DNA of 64,000 bases from Dactylorhiza incarnata (taxonomy: Eukaryota > Streptophyta > Magnoliopsida > Asparagales > Orchidaceae), in NCBI GenBank assembly GCA_033032865.1, contig JAWHQI010000064.1, positions 3,906,001-3,970,000 on the forward strand, in the 5' to 3' direction. Made by a program: the position numbers and the translations under genes. Below the pieces are notes generated by a model, which had not been told where the DNA came from, did no database searches, and saw nothing but the letters and a program-made list of their open reading frames with translations. Positions 44,343 to 56,137 of the stretch are shown piece after piece (positions within the stretch are counted from its first letter, which is position 1; each line of letters opens with the position of its first letter).

Positions 44343-45391
44343 ACCATGTCGCCCACTGCAAACTCCATATTTCTATGGCGCGCGTTAAAATACTTCGCTT
44401 GCCGATCCTGAGCAACCTTCATGCGCTCCTGAATCGTCTGCACGATCTCGCAAGCATCTGCCACCACTTGCTTTCCCAAAAGCTTAGTGTCTCCCGCCTC
44501 TGCCCTATACATCGGCGTTCGACACCTCTTTCCATACAATGCTTTGTATGGCGCCATCTTGATACTCGCATGGAAGCTATTATTATAAGCGAACTCCACC
44601 ATGAAAAGGTGGTCTTCCCAACTCCTACCAAAGTCAAGAGCACACATCCTCAACATATCCTCCAATGTATGGTTCGTTCGCTTCGTCTGACCATCGGTCT
44701 GCGGATGGAACGCGGTACTAAACTTGAGTTTGGTGCCTAAACTTTTTTGCACTAACCTCCAGTCCTTCGACGTGAACCGCCCATCGTGATCACTAACTAT
44801 GCTCTTAGGAATCCCGTGCAACCGCACAATATTTCGAACATAAAGCTCCACGAGCTTCTCCACGCCATCGCCCTTCTGATTTGGAATGAAGTGAGCCACC
44901 TTGGTCAGGCGATCCACTATCACCCAAATCGCATCGTTACCCTGCTGCGATGGAGGCAAACCATGCACAAAATCCATGGAGATATCATCGAATTTCCATT
45001 CGGGGGGGGGGGGGGGGGGGGTAGGAATAGGCTTCAAGAACCCGCCGGGCCTTTGGCACTCAGCCTTCACTAAAGCACAAGTCTGACACCGGCTTACATA
45101 CTCATGAGCTACATCCCGCTTCATCCCAGGCCACCAAAAGGATTTCTTCATATCCGAGTACATCTTTGTACTACCTGGATGAATGGAGTACTTCGTAAAG
45201 TGAGCCTCAAACATCAACTCCTCGTGGAGCTTGCCAAAGCGCGGAATACAAACCCTTCGGTCTCTCTTCAAAATCCCACCGACCATCTCCAAAGCACTGC
45301 CTTCGCTTTGCCGAGCTTCCAACACCAACCGTTGACACTCTTCGTCTGCACTAGTCTCCTCTCGGATTCGATCTGTTATATCACACTGCAT
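44343..45391 (-). pseudogene. Gypsy integrase, G1
   Basis: Contains the HHCC zinc region (HPGSTKMYSDMKKSFWWPGM, then CQTCALVKAECQ), and the DDE core: WKFDDISMDFVHGLPPS near 45000, IVDRLTKVAHFIP, SIVSDHDGRFTS and LKFSTAFHPQTDGQ with the conserved E in the following helix. A run of about 20 G at 45001-45020 encodes a string of Pro, an expansion. The frame is cut by element N at the VGDMV position (ACCAT duplication). Confidence 0.9.
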
Positions 45392-45593
45392 TTCAATCTA
45401 GTTCAACTGAGCCATGCTAGACTCACCTCTAGCCACACAAGCAATGTCAAGAGACTCCAAGTCTCGCACCAAACGCTTGTCATGCGCCTCAATCCAAATT
45501 ACCTTGCCCGGAGTACTTCCTACTCAAGGCATCCGCCACCACGTTGGCTTTGCCTGGCGTATACTGAATCTCCACGTCGTAGTCCCCAAGGAA

Positions 45594-46349
45594 CTAGACC
45601 CACCTACGCTGCCACATATTCAGATCCTTTTGGTCTAGGAGATACCTCAGGCTTTTGTGATCCATGAAGATCTCCACCATTGCAGCATATACGTAGTGCC
45701 GCCAAAATTTTAACGCAAAGATTACCGCCGCCAACTCCAGATCATGGACGGGGTAATTCCTCTCATGAGTCTTTAACTGCCTTGATCCATAAGCTATCAC
45801 ATTGCCGTGCTGCACCAGCATGCAACCCAAACCTGATCCGTCACTGAAAATCTGAAATCCTTCTGTCCCACTAGGAAGACTAAGGATCGGAGCAGACATC
45901 AACCTTTCCTTCAAATTCAAAAACGCACGGGCACACTCCGGCGTCCACACGAACTTTTGGTCCTTGCGAGTGAGAGTGGTGAGGGGCAAGGCCACCCGCG
46001 AGAAGTTCTCCACGAACCTTCTATAATAACCGGCTAGTCCAAGGAAACTCCGGACTTCCGCCACGGTTCTCAAAACAGGCCAATCTCTAATGGCTTCAAT
46101 CTTCGCCGGATCTACCGCCACCCCATATCCACTAATCATGTGACCCAAAAATGCCACCTTCTCGATCCAAAACTCGCACTTCGAGAACTTAACATAAAGC
46201 TGGTTCTCCCTTACAGTCTGCAATACTAGCCTCAAGTGAGACTCATGCTCCGCTTCCGATTTCGAATATAACCAAATATCATCTATGAACACCACCACAA
46301 ACGAATCCAAAAACGGTCGAAAAACCCCGTTCATCAAATCCATGAACAC
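45594..46349 (-). pseudogene. Gypsy RT (C-terminal) and RNase H, G1
   Basis: RT with the catalytic [20 protein letters not shown] (FIDDI, about 46290), [20 protein letters not shown] and [20 protein letters not shown]. RNase H follows: [40 protein letters not shown] and [16 protein letters not shown] frameshift near 46357 (in the TNAPSVFMD region) separates it from the RT start, and stops lie at 45400-45600. Confidence 0.92.
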
Positions 46350-46459
46350 AGATGGCGCGCGTTCGTCAGTCCGAACGGCATCACCGAAAACTCATAGTGG
46401 CCATACCGAGTCCCAAACGCTGTCTTGGCAATGTCCTCTTCTCGAATCTTCAACTGGTA

Positions 46460-47344
46460 TTACCCCGACTTCAAGTCCAACTTGGAGTACACCACCGACA
46501 CCACTAACTTGTCGAACAAATCATCGATTCGGGGAATCGGATATTTATTCTTGACGGTCAACTTATTTAGCTCACGGTAGTCAATGCACAACCGCATACT
46601 TCCGTCCTTTTTCTTTACGAACAATACCGGCGCGCTCCACGGCGAAGAGCTGGGCCTAATGTACCCTTGCTCTAATAATTCTTGCAACTGAACCTTAAGC
46701 TCGGCCAGTTCCTTCGGTGCCATCCTAAATGGAGGACGCGACACCGGCCTCGCACCCGGTACCAACTCTATCGAAAAATCGATTTCACGCTGAGGAGGTG
46801 CTCCCGGAAGCTCCTCGGGGAATACATCCTCAAACTCTTCCACCACCGGAACATCTCCAATAGCCAACCTTGTGGAGTGAGTCTCCAACAAAGCTATGAA
46901 CGCCTCACCTCCTTGCTTTACCGCACGCCTCACTTGCATGGCAGAAATCAGGGAGCAAACCACTCCGCTTAGGCCTTCAAACTTGACCTCTGCTCTACCC
47001 TTGCCTCTCAGGGTTACCACCTTCAACTGGCAGTCGATACTAGCTCGCTGCTCTGCAAGCCAGTCCATCCCTAAGATAACATCAAATTCGGCCAGTGGCA
47101 GAATCACTGCTACCAACTCGAAATCACAATCGCAAAATTGCAACACAATGCGTCCTTTCCTCACGGTGGTCATGAAAGACCCATTCGACATGCGCACGCT
47201 CAGCTCCACCTCTGCCTCGACGGACTCAGCGCCAATCCTCCGGATAAAGCTTTCCGCGAGAAAAGAGTGTGATGCTCCCGTGTCGAACAACACTTGAGAG
47301 GGGTAGCCCGAAACTAGCACGAAACCTAACCACGTGCATAACAA
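46460..47344 (-). pseudogene. Gypsy protease and RT start, G1
   Basis: Retropepsin with [17 protein letters not shown] (DTGA, about 47280), linker with [18 protein letters not shown], then [42 protein letters not shown], and [20 protein letters not shown]. It ends in LDLKSG followed by a TAA where SGYHQ is expected, a premature stop. Confidence 0.92.
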
Positions 47345-47365
47345 ACATAAAAAGGCCGCAAACTA

Positions 47366-48507
47366 CATTACAGTAACGAATGAAAACTTGAACTTTTCGT
47401 ACCTGTCACCACGTCGGGTTGACGAATCGCTTCCTGATGCCCAAGATTATACGCTCTAGGCTGCACCGGAGGGAACCGCGAGGCACTAGACTCTGCCGCC
47501 TTCCCTTTCTCCCCAACACTAGGGAAGGAACGCACTGATTGTTCCTGCCTCGGCTCTGGCTCAGCTCCGCCCTCGGTACAAAACCGACTTATGTGACCCA
47601 CCTTGTCACACTTGAAATAAGTAAACGGACCTTTGGAGCGAAAATATCCCGAAGGTGCGCCACTTCTCTCCCCAGGCCTACTAGGACGGGGCTTCTTCTT
47701 TCATCGGTTGCCCTCGGACTTCCACTGAGACTGAGAAGGCTTTCCTTCTCCCTGCTTTGCCGCAAAACCCTTTCGCCGTTGGGTTCGCTCCATGTCGCTT
47801 TCTAATGTGCGAGCGGCTTCGACCAACTCATTAAATCCTGCGTTCTTTAAGACTATCAATGGCTGCCTTAAATTCTCTCTCAGACCTGGATAGAATAGAT
47901 TGTCCCTCTCTTCATCGTCTTCCATAGTCGTTCCCGCATAACGACCCAACCGAGTGAACTCCTGCAGATACTCGTCCAATGTCTTCTCACGCTGCACCAA
48001 ATGCAAGAACTGCCGCTGCAGTGCTAACCTCGTCGAAGACGGAATGTAATGCTTGAGGAAGACATTCCCGAACTCCTCCATGGACGGAACGCGCCCAAAG
48101 AAATGGCGACCGTTGTGATTCACCCACCACAGCTTCACATCGCCCTCTAACATGAAGCTTGTGAAGTGGGACTGCCTCTCCGCTGGGGTCTCTGCTGCCT
48201 TCAAAAGTTCCTGGATCCTCGAAAGTCAATCTTCGGCATCCGTTGGAGTGCCAACTCCCTTGAATGTCGGAGGATGGAAACTCAAGAAGTACTTCATAAA
48301 TCGATCGCCCATCGCATAAGCTCTCTCAGCTAAAGGCTCTGCTTGCCTCACTCCAACCTCCAGTGTATCTGGTGTAGCCGCCGGAGTAACGGGAGTCGTA
48401 ACTTGCACCATAGGCGTCAGAACCCATGGCATCGCCGCAGTTTGAGCCGCTACCATTGATTCCGCTAGCATGCGACAGAAGTCAGACGGGGACATGCCCA
48501 TATTCAT
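47366..48507 (-). pseudogene. Gypsy gag, G1
   Basis: Retrotrans_gag region: FHPPTFKGVGTPTDAED, FTSFMLEGDVKLWWVNHNGR, FLKHYIPSSTRLALQRQFLH and EKTLDEYLQEFTRLGRYAGT, typical of chromovirus capsid. Then a knuckle YFKCDKVGHISRFC in which the first Cys is Tyr. In-frame stops at about 48226 (TGA for Trp in EDWLR) and 47701 break it; the three parts share one frame. The protease frame downstream differs, so a shift lies near 47350. Confidence 0.88.
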
Positions 48508-48730
48508 GAGGCCCGGAGCAGTAGCACTGCTTCCCGAAGGCTCCTCTTGCCTTCTCGATGTCCCCGCATCGTCGCCAACATCCTAGCATAAGCAAGGAAA
48601 AAGAAGACTCATAAAATTCTACTCGCGAGACTCGAACACAGGGATACTCATGATCCTGCACAATACTCCTATGTGGACAACCTCTTTACGCGATCCGAAT
48701 ACACTAGACCTCGCACGAATACTAAACCTC
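48508..48730 (-). other. Leader of G1
   Basis: Short non-coding stretch between primer site and gag; nothing else recognised. Confidence 0.5.
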
Positions 48731-48742
48731 GCTTTGATACCA
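48731..48742 (-). promoter_or_regulatory. tRNA-iMet primer binding site, G1
   Basis: Minus strand TGGTATCAAAGC, one mismatch to the tRNA-iMet complement, three bases after the LTR end. Confidence 0.85.
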
Positions 48743-48745
48743 AAT

Positions 48746-50849
48746 TGTAACACCTCCCCTGTAATGACTATATAATATAGGTCCGGACGGGACCCCACAG
48801 CATATAACCGCCACAACTTCAGTATTAAAGATGATATAACTACCCAACTCAAAACTCAGATAACACATCGGAAACAAAACTAAGAAACACAGAGATTGTC
48901 CACAACTACATAGGAGTAAAACCGGCCTTAAGGCCTTACAAAACCAGTATCCAAGTCATCAAATATTCAACACAAATAAGAAATCCAAATAAGGGGAAAA
49001 ACTAGCTTCCCTAAGCTACCTCGGCATGCAAGCCGAAAATAACAAAAAACAAATACAGAAAAGCAGGAAAGCTAAGTAAACACTTCATAAAGCTTTAGAC
49101 CTTTTTGGCCTGCGGGCTGGGTCCGGCCTGCGATCCTTGGCCTGCATCCAAATCACAAAGAGCGGTAAACGAGGGTCAGCTATGGCTGACCACAAACGGT
49201 GTAACAACACCCCTCCTCCCGGCCGTCCTAGCGGACCCCGGGGAACTACATCACCCTGCAATTCAGCACTTCGTATGCACATGTATATAAATAAAAGCAA
49301 CATAAACAACAGCCATGAGTGTCACAACCATCATCCACATTTCTATGTTGAGCAAGTAATAAAAGGGGCCTACAAATGCAATATGAATGCAACCCGGGTT
49401 TCACCCAAGGCACCCTAAAGCGTATGAATCTAACACATCATCATACATCAACAACACAACCACGGGGTACTCGACATTTCCCCCAAAGGGCATCGTAGCC
49501 CAAGGACAAGAGCTCACGTTGTGACCCACCGCGCCTGGCCCACCATGCCATTGGGCTTGTCTGATAGCTCACTTGCTCTTGCCGCCAACATTATGCACAA
49601 CACAATCACAGGGTACTCGACACTTCCCCCAAAGGGTATCGTAGCCCAAGTCCAAGAGCTCACGCTGTGACCCACCGCGCCTGGCCCACCATGCCATCGG
49701 GCTTGTCTGACAGCTCACATGCTCTTGCCAGTCAACACCGAAGGGACTTGTCTTGCCGGGACACTCTCCACACGTGAATTCCAGCATTCACGGGATAGCC
49801 GACTAGCCGACCACAAAGACCAAGTCGCACCTTCGCACATCACTAGGCATCACACGCCTCATAATCCGCACATTATTTCCCCGCCCGAAAACCAACATTC
49901 ATTAACATATGAAACTACAAGGGCATCACGACGACGAATTCGCCGTATTCGGAATTCTAGCAAAACCCCTAAAATGCGCGTCAATCAACATCACCGAATC
50001 GGACCAACGGTCGCGAATCCGGCTTCAACCACAATGCCTAATCCACTAACGAAGCGGATTTCTAGTGCAAATCATGTCGGGGACGGACTCAATCAACCCT
50101 ATGGTTCCTCTTGAACCAAGGCGACTCGGATCCCTCTCACTCGACGGATCCGGTGCCAAAATGCAGAAAAATAAAGAGGAAAAAGGGATGTCATGCACGC
50201 ATCCTAATGACCGGGAGGAGAAATGTCGTTACCTTTTGAGATTTCCTCCTAGCCATGAGAAACTTGCAAAAGAATGGAGGAGAAGAAGCGCCTCGACGTC
50301 CCCTACGCACTGCCGGTCTCGGATCGGCGAACGGAGCTCCGAAGCTCCAACAATGGCGGGATCTAGCTCTCTTCCTCCTCCAAACCCTCTCTCTCTCTCT
50401 CTCAAGCCCTCAAAACCCAAAATGAAAAGAAATGAAGAGGGAAAACGCTCTCAGCCCTAATTAGACCCCACCCACGAACTCATCTGAGCCATTAGATCAA
50501 GATCTAAACCAAACGAACGCCCAGATTTCGCCGTTTACAGATCTGGTTCCGTCAGCTATCGCGCGGCGAACGCATGACCGTGCGTTGCCCGTGCATTATT
50601 AAACGGAAGAAGCAGCAACGCCCGTGCGTTTTACTCGTGCACGGTCGAACGCACGACCGTGCATAAAAATGCACGATCAAAGTCGGAACACCATTTTGCC
50701 AGCCGAAGAGCATGCACGGTCGGATCGATCGTGCGTCAAGAAAAACGCACGATCGTGCGTCAGGAAAAACTTGTCGTCCCAGCGGTTCCCAGCAAAGAAG
50801 ACCTAACGCCCGGCGTTAACTCTCAGATCAGCCAAACTGGGGTGTTACA
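48746..50849 (-). repeat. 5' LTR of G1
   Basis: Partner of 35517-37593; 2104 bp. The 146-bp internal direct repeat is present here too (49463 and 49609). The palindrome ACGCACGATCGTGCGT lies at 50745-50760 within the word array 50570-50765. Confidence 0.93.
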
Positions 50850-50854
50850 CCTTT

Positions 50855-51131
50855 TCTGACCCCCCAAAGATAACTTTGGGTCCATTCTTCACAACCTTGT
50901 AGTCCTGTAGAAGATTTCTTGTTCCTGTCATGTGCCTTGAGCACCCACTGTCCAAGTACCAAATTTGGTTGAGGCTGGTACTTGAACTATCCTGCAAGAA
51001 GGAGTTTAGTTATCCTTAGGAGCCCAAATAGCTTTGGGTCCTAGGTACTTGTTAGCATGATAAAATGACCTTACACTAGCTGCACCCTTTGCAGGAAGGT
51101 TCATCTTTGCACATGGCATATTAGGATTGTT
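50855..51131 (-). pseudogene. Copia protease, element C
   Basis: Reads QIWYLDSGCSRHMTGTRNLL (DSG catalytic site, near 50965), followed by the FGG-containing flap region up to the G1 insertion. An in-frame TAA between the gag knuckle and this motif (near 51015) shows decay. Confidence 0.85.
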
Positions 51132-53528
51132 TCAATAGTCTATGACAAAGTGTCCTACTTTACCACAACACCAACATTCATGAATGTTGTATCTCCTCTT
51201 CTGAACATTTCTTGAGGGGTGTGCAACACAGTCCACATGTTCAGGAGGAGAGACAACAGCTTTTCTCTTGTTTCTTTCAGCAAGGATTTGGCTGAAAGTC
51301 AATCTGTGGACAGTCTTAGTGGTCTTTGTATTAATGGCATCATCTTGCTTTGGCTTTTGGGCAATGCAAGTTTTGATGGCATTAGGCACTGAGCAATTAT
51401 ACATGTCCACTGATTTGACAACAGTCATGTTCTTGGCTGAATCAACCTTAAAAGGGCTTGCTTTCTTATTCTTGAATGAAGGGGCTGATGTACCAAATAC
51501 AAATGGTCCGGGTTGGGCCATTTGAATTTCCTCATGGGGAGCCTTCATAGCACTCAATCCCATTCCCTTTCTTCCATTATGGGAAGGAGTGTTTTCCTTC
51601 CTATAGGTACTTCCATTCTTCCAGTGACCATACATGCTTTCATGGTCATACCTGTTGGAAGGGAGTAATACCTTTTGAAAGGTGGTTTGAGGCTTAGCCT
51701 TACCCCGGCTCTTTTCTGCACTCCCTTCTCCTACTTCCATTTTATTGAATCCTAGTCCTCTCCTATTGGATTGATAAGAGAAGGAGTCAATAATAGGGAG
51801 CACAGATTTTGGCTTGGAGAATTGAGCCACTAGGCTTCTTTCTTTCACAAGTTTTTCCTCAAGATCCTTGATGACCTTGTTCTTCAGGGATATGATGCTC
51901 AGATGGGTAATAGTTATCCCCTTCAGATGGATAATTTCCCTATACATCTGATTCATCTTGGTAGAAGATTCAGTGCATTCTTGTTTTTCCATCTTAAGGG
52001 AATCAATCTCTTGGGCTTGCCTCTTGGCTAACTTTTTGCTCCTTTTCAGAGCTTCCAAGAGAGCATCATACTTGTCAATCAATTGATTGACATCCACCTC
52101 AGCTTCTGAATCACTTCCATCAATTGATGAAGGTCCTCCGGATTCTGGGCCATTCACATAATCAGAAGAGGATAAGGAATGAATTAATACCTGTTCATTC
52201 TCTGAGATGTTCTGACTATCCTCCTCATCAGTGGTAGCCATGAGGCCTAGCTGAACATTGTCCTCTTCATCCTCCTCTATATCACTATCTGAGTGTGATA
52301 GAGGGGCCCTGACTCCAACCTTGGCAACATGACAATTTTCATCTTCTTCTGCTGCAAACAACCCTATGTAGGCTTCTTCTTCATTCTCTGAATCTGAAGT
52401 TGAGGATTCAGATTCACTCCAGCTTTTTACTTTCTTTACTAGGAAGGATTTTTCACCCTTCCTATCCTTTTGGTGATGATGCTTCTTATCACCTTTCTCC
52501 TTTCTTTTGGCTGGACAGTCAGCTATGACATGTCCAGGTTTGCTGCAACAATAGCAAATTATGTTATTTGAAACATGTTTACTAGATTTGGAATCATACA
52601 TGTCACCCTTTGGGTGCTGTCTTTCAGGTTTCCTGTGGTCTTTCTTGGAGTGTGATGAAGAGGAGGATTTGTTCTTCCATTGCTTCCTCCTCATCATCTT
52701 CTTGAACTGCCTTGAGAAGGCAGCAAACTCTTCATCAGAGGAAGAGCTATCTGAGGTGCTGATTTCAGATTTTTTAGAATCAGCACTTCTCCTTGGAGGA
52801 GACACCATCCTGCCGTTGCTTTTCTTGGAGCTGTCAGCTTTGAGAGCTACAGATTTCTCCCTTGCCCGAGTCCTTGTTGAGGTGTCCTCTTCTTTTCTTG
52901 CAGACAACTGCATCTCATAAGAAAGCAGCTTTCCAAACAGTGTATGAGTGGGGGTCTCACCAAGCTTAGCCACTTCCCTGATAGCACAGATTTTTGTGTC
53001 CCAATCCCTAGTTAGAGATCTAAGGAACTTATCATTCAGCTCATAATCAGTGAACACTCACTCATAGGTTCTCAGCTCATTGACTATTCTGAAGAACCTC
53101 TCATAGCACATAGAGATGCTCTCCCGACTGAGCTGCCCGAAGGCTTCATACTCTTGGTTGAGGAGTGGTTTTCTATCATCCCTCACTTCAGCTGTCCCTT
53201 CCATATATACTACTAATGTGTCCCACATTTCCTTCGCAGTAGTGCAGTGTACTATGTTTTGAAATGTGGAATCATCAATAGCATCAACTATGATGTTCTG
53301 ATCTCTTTTATCCATAGTGAACAGAATTAGTTCATCCTTGGTTAACTCATTGAAAGGCTTGGCCACTCTTCTGGTTGGATCTATTGTGGAGGCTGTTTGG
53401 AAGGTGAAGGGATCTTCCTTGACAGTAATATAAATCCTAGGGTCAGATGCTTCCATAAACAGTCTAACCCTCTGCTTCCATATGCCAAAATTAGCTTTGT
53501 TGCATATGGGCAGCTTCATGGAGCTCAT
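51132..53528 (-). pseudogene. Copia gag, element C
   Basis: The ATG at 53528 starts MSSMKLPICNKANFGIWKQR (DUF4219-like), then the UBN2-type capsid region with TAKEMWDTLVVYMEGTAEV and CYERFFRIVNELRTYE. A TGA at 53058 interrupts it, but the frame continues with FTDYELNDKFLRSLTRDW, a Lys/Ser-rich stretch, the knuckle CYCCSKPGHVIADC (52510-52560), an acidic region, a coiled coil (51860-52080) and a second knuckle-like CWCCGKVGHFVIDY at the end. The last Cys of that knuckle is a TGA stop. About 800 codons is long for Copia gag but usual for SIRE-like elements. Confidence 0.9.
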
Positions 53529-53624
53529 TTCCCTCTACATTACATTGGTGGCCATTGGTTACATATTTTAAGACTAGTCCTTGTAGGATCTGGTTAGACA
53601 GTTATGTCTTGCTTGACCAACCTC

Positions 53625-53636
53625 CCTCTGATACCA
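53625..53636 (-). promoter_or_regulatory. tRNA-iMet primer binding site, element C
   Basis: Minus strand TGGTATCAGAGG, two bases from the LTR end (CTATCA). Confidence 0.87.
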
Positions 53637-53638
53637 CT

Positions 53639-54882
53639 TGATAGTTTATGTAGGGTGTAGTCTTAAACACCCAGAGGGGGGTGAATAGGTTTCTTTTATT
53701 TTAGGCTTAATGTTTTTTGAATTTAGGTTAGCAAATTATCGAGCACAGAAAGTACAAAGAGATTTATAGAGGTTCCTCAAGACAGGGTGTCTTGAGTAGT
53801 CCTCTTTCCCCCTTCACCTTTCTAACAATGAGTTAGACAAGGCCAACTTCTCCAAACTCAGCTCCAAGAGCGTACAACACAGATCCCACAGGATCTCTCA
53901 GGTTTTCCCAAACCCTACCTCAGGCACAACAACCCTACCTCAGAGGAATCCACCTCCTACAACTTAGACCACCTCCTGGTCCTACCTCAAGCTGACCTCT
54001 CAGCTCTACAACTCAGGCCAATCAGCCTTACACACTCAGGCAATAAAGCCCTACAGTCTCAGAACCCAAAGGCTCCTACAAATGATATAATAAGGATTAC
54101 AAATAGAAGGAAGAAGAGATCAAGCCTTGTTCTTCTTCTTCTTAACAACTGTTGTTGCAGACTTGAACCAGGGAGGAGAAGTGCATCTCCAACTTGATTC
54201 TTCTTGATCAGCCCTTCAGATGATGGACTTGATTTACTTGCTCTATCTTGAGATGAATCAAGATAAGCAATCTCTTTTCTCCTTGTAGCCTTGTGTAAGC
54301 CCATTTCTTGGCTGCCGACAATGGAACAGTATTGTTCTTGAGTTTGTGTGATGGAGAGTAAGATCAATAGCAAAAGTTGTTTGCTCAACCCTAACTCATT
54401 CCTTTTATGCATTGCTGACCCTCAACGGCTCTTAGTTGTCCTCCTGACAGGTATGGGAGTGATTGGTGGACCCCAATATGCATTTCTGCAGCTTGCGCCA
54501 AAAGCAGAACCCGCTAGATCACTTTTGAATCTGTCTCAGTGGTTGGGCTGAGATGGTCAGCCGTCTCAGCGGTTGCTTCTGTCCTGTCTCAGCGGATCCG
54601 CCGAGATAGACAGTTGTCTCAGCGGTTTTCTTCTATCTGCAACTCAGCTTGCCCAGACACCTTCTCAGCGACTCCTGGTCTTGTCTCAGCGGTTCAGCTG
54701 AGACAGAGAGCTCCTCTTAGCGGTTTTGACAGCAAACCGACTGATCATACATTACACCATGGTGTGCCCTAGTCCTGCATACTTATGAGATAGAAATATG
54801 GTTTATCAAATACAACTTGTACTTAGCATTGAGTGTGAGGTCTCTTCAAATCAAGGGAACATTGAGGGTCATTTTCCCAACA
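53639..54882 (-). repeat. 5' LTR of element C with TCTCAGCGG array
   Basis: 1244 bp; minus strand TGTTGGGAAAATGACC to AACTATCA. A TATA-like GCATAAAAGG lies at 54396-54406. Upstream (54530-54725) is an array of GTCTCAGCGG words, with an inverted pair GTCTCAGC...GCTGAGAC at 54683-54704. The outer flank is ATGAC (54883-54887); the other side is lost. Confidence 0.85.
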
Positions 54883-56137
54883 ATGACCTCGGCAGAGGCG
54901 ATAGCATGGGTCTTGTCAACCTCGACCAGGTTCCCCGCGAGGGTCATGCTGCGGCGAGAAGACATATGAGTCCACTCGGGGGGGCGCATCATGGCCCGCG
55001 CGACCTCATGCACGAGAGTCTGAGTAGACCGTTATCATAGACTGATGCTTCCTCGCGGCTGTAAAGAGCGTTGGAGAGGACATAGGCTTGGTCGCTGATG
55101 GTTTCCTTCTCCATCCAGGACGGAAGGAGGGTGGAGATGGAGACCCGGTTGGCCCTCCTGTCCCAATGGATTAGAGGCTCGTCGGACTCATCCACGTTCC
55201 TCTCGCCGAGAGGGAAGTTTTGACGCCCTCTCGGCACTGGCCCCGAGGAGGGCTCCTCTTGCTCAATGGCGGTCTGGACCGCAGAGTCCTTCGCTGTGGG
55301 AGCGCTCAAACCAGGGGTCTCATCCACGACCGCCTTTCCCTTAGCGGATGAAGATGGCTTCGACCGCTTGGTTGGGGAGCTGGTGGCCGCGTCGGGCTTC
55401 CGCCTCTGCCCGTTGGACTTTAAGGGAGGTGGATCCTTGCGGCAAGCCGCGGCGGCGGACCGCGCGAGATCAAGGGCATCGTCGGGAATGACCTCCACGG
55501 CCACATTCGGCGGGTGGAGGGGAAGGCTTCGAACCCCTGCATCAAGAAAGTCAAATTAAGAAGGCGGAAGAGAGCGAAAATGAGCGGGAGCTAGGGTTGA
55601 AATTGTTCAGCTTACCCTCTCCCGGCAGAATCGGCGGCAGCAAACTGACGTGCTTCCGCAGATGCACGACATCCATTCCATGCTTCTGGATGAAGGCATG
55701 GAGCTTGGCCTCGTAACCTCCCAGCGTTGGAGGCTTGAAGGTCAACTCATCCTCCTACACCGGCGCGAGGAGAGTGTTGCCAAAACTCCCGGTCAGGAAG
55801 ACGAACCGCCGAGTCCAGTCATGGACCTTGTTGGCTGTACCAGTGACCATGAGTGGGCTGTGGCCGGAGAAGAAGGCCACCCCGCTCTTTGCTAGGAAAT
55901 TGAAGAGCTTGCGGAAGACCGGGAGGGAGAATTCGATCCCCTCCTCTCGCAAGTACGTAGCAGGTGAATGCTACCAGCATTGCGATTGAGTTCGGGTTCA
56001 GTTGAGCGGGAACTACGCCAAAATAGTGGAACGCCTGGCGCAGTTCGGGCCAGAGGGGGAGCTGGAGTCCCACCTCGAAGTGGTCCACGGGAATGGCGAG
56101 AGCATCGGGCGAGATCTGGTTAATGCGATCGCGGCTG
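54883..56137 (-). pseudogene. Decayed gypsy-type gag-like (Transposase_28-like) region
   Basis: The minus strand holds a broken frame reading DHFEVGLQLPLWPELRQAFH, GVVPAQLNPNSIAMLVAFTC, EEGIEFSLPVFRKLFNFLAK and HDWTRRFVFLTGSFGN, then a basic/acidic tail to about 54989. This resembles the N-terminal 'putative gypsy type transposon' domain (PF04195) of plant gag-like proteins. Several stops and shifts (near 55960, 55750, 55550) break it. Element C inserted at its 54882 side and G2 at its 56137 side, so it is an older layer. Confidence 0.65.

Larger units (their letters stand above)
35517..50849 (-). mobile_element. Ty3/Gypsy element G1 (chromovirus-like), TSD CCTTT
   Basis: Minus-strand element with LTRs at 48746-50849 (5') and 35517-37593 (3'), primer site, gag, protease, RT, RNase H, integrase and a chromodomain-like end, plus the inserted element N (38075-44342). 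CCTTT flanks it on both sides (35512-35516, 50850-50854). The LTRs are about 2.1 kb and look over 95% alike by eye. The gene order (integrase last) and FIDDI-type RT place it in Ty3/Gypsy; Del/Tekay-like affinity is likely but not certain. Confidence 0.93.
31739..54882 (-). mobile_element. Copia (SIRE-like) element C, split by G1
   Basis: Minus-strand element with 5' LTR (54882-53639), primer site, gag, protease (to 50855), then Gypsy element G1 (50849-35517), then integrase, RT, RNase H and a 3' ORF. It is cut at 31739 by element C2, so the 3' LTR is missing. The 5-bp CCTTT on both sides of G1 proves that the gag-protease part and the integrase-RT part once joined. Several stops and frameshifts show it is the oldest layer of the nest. 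Confidence 0.88.
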
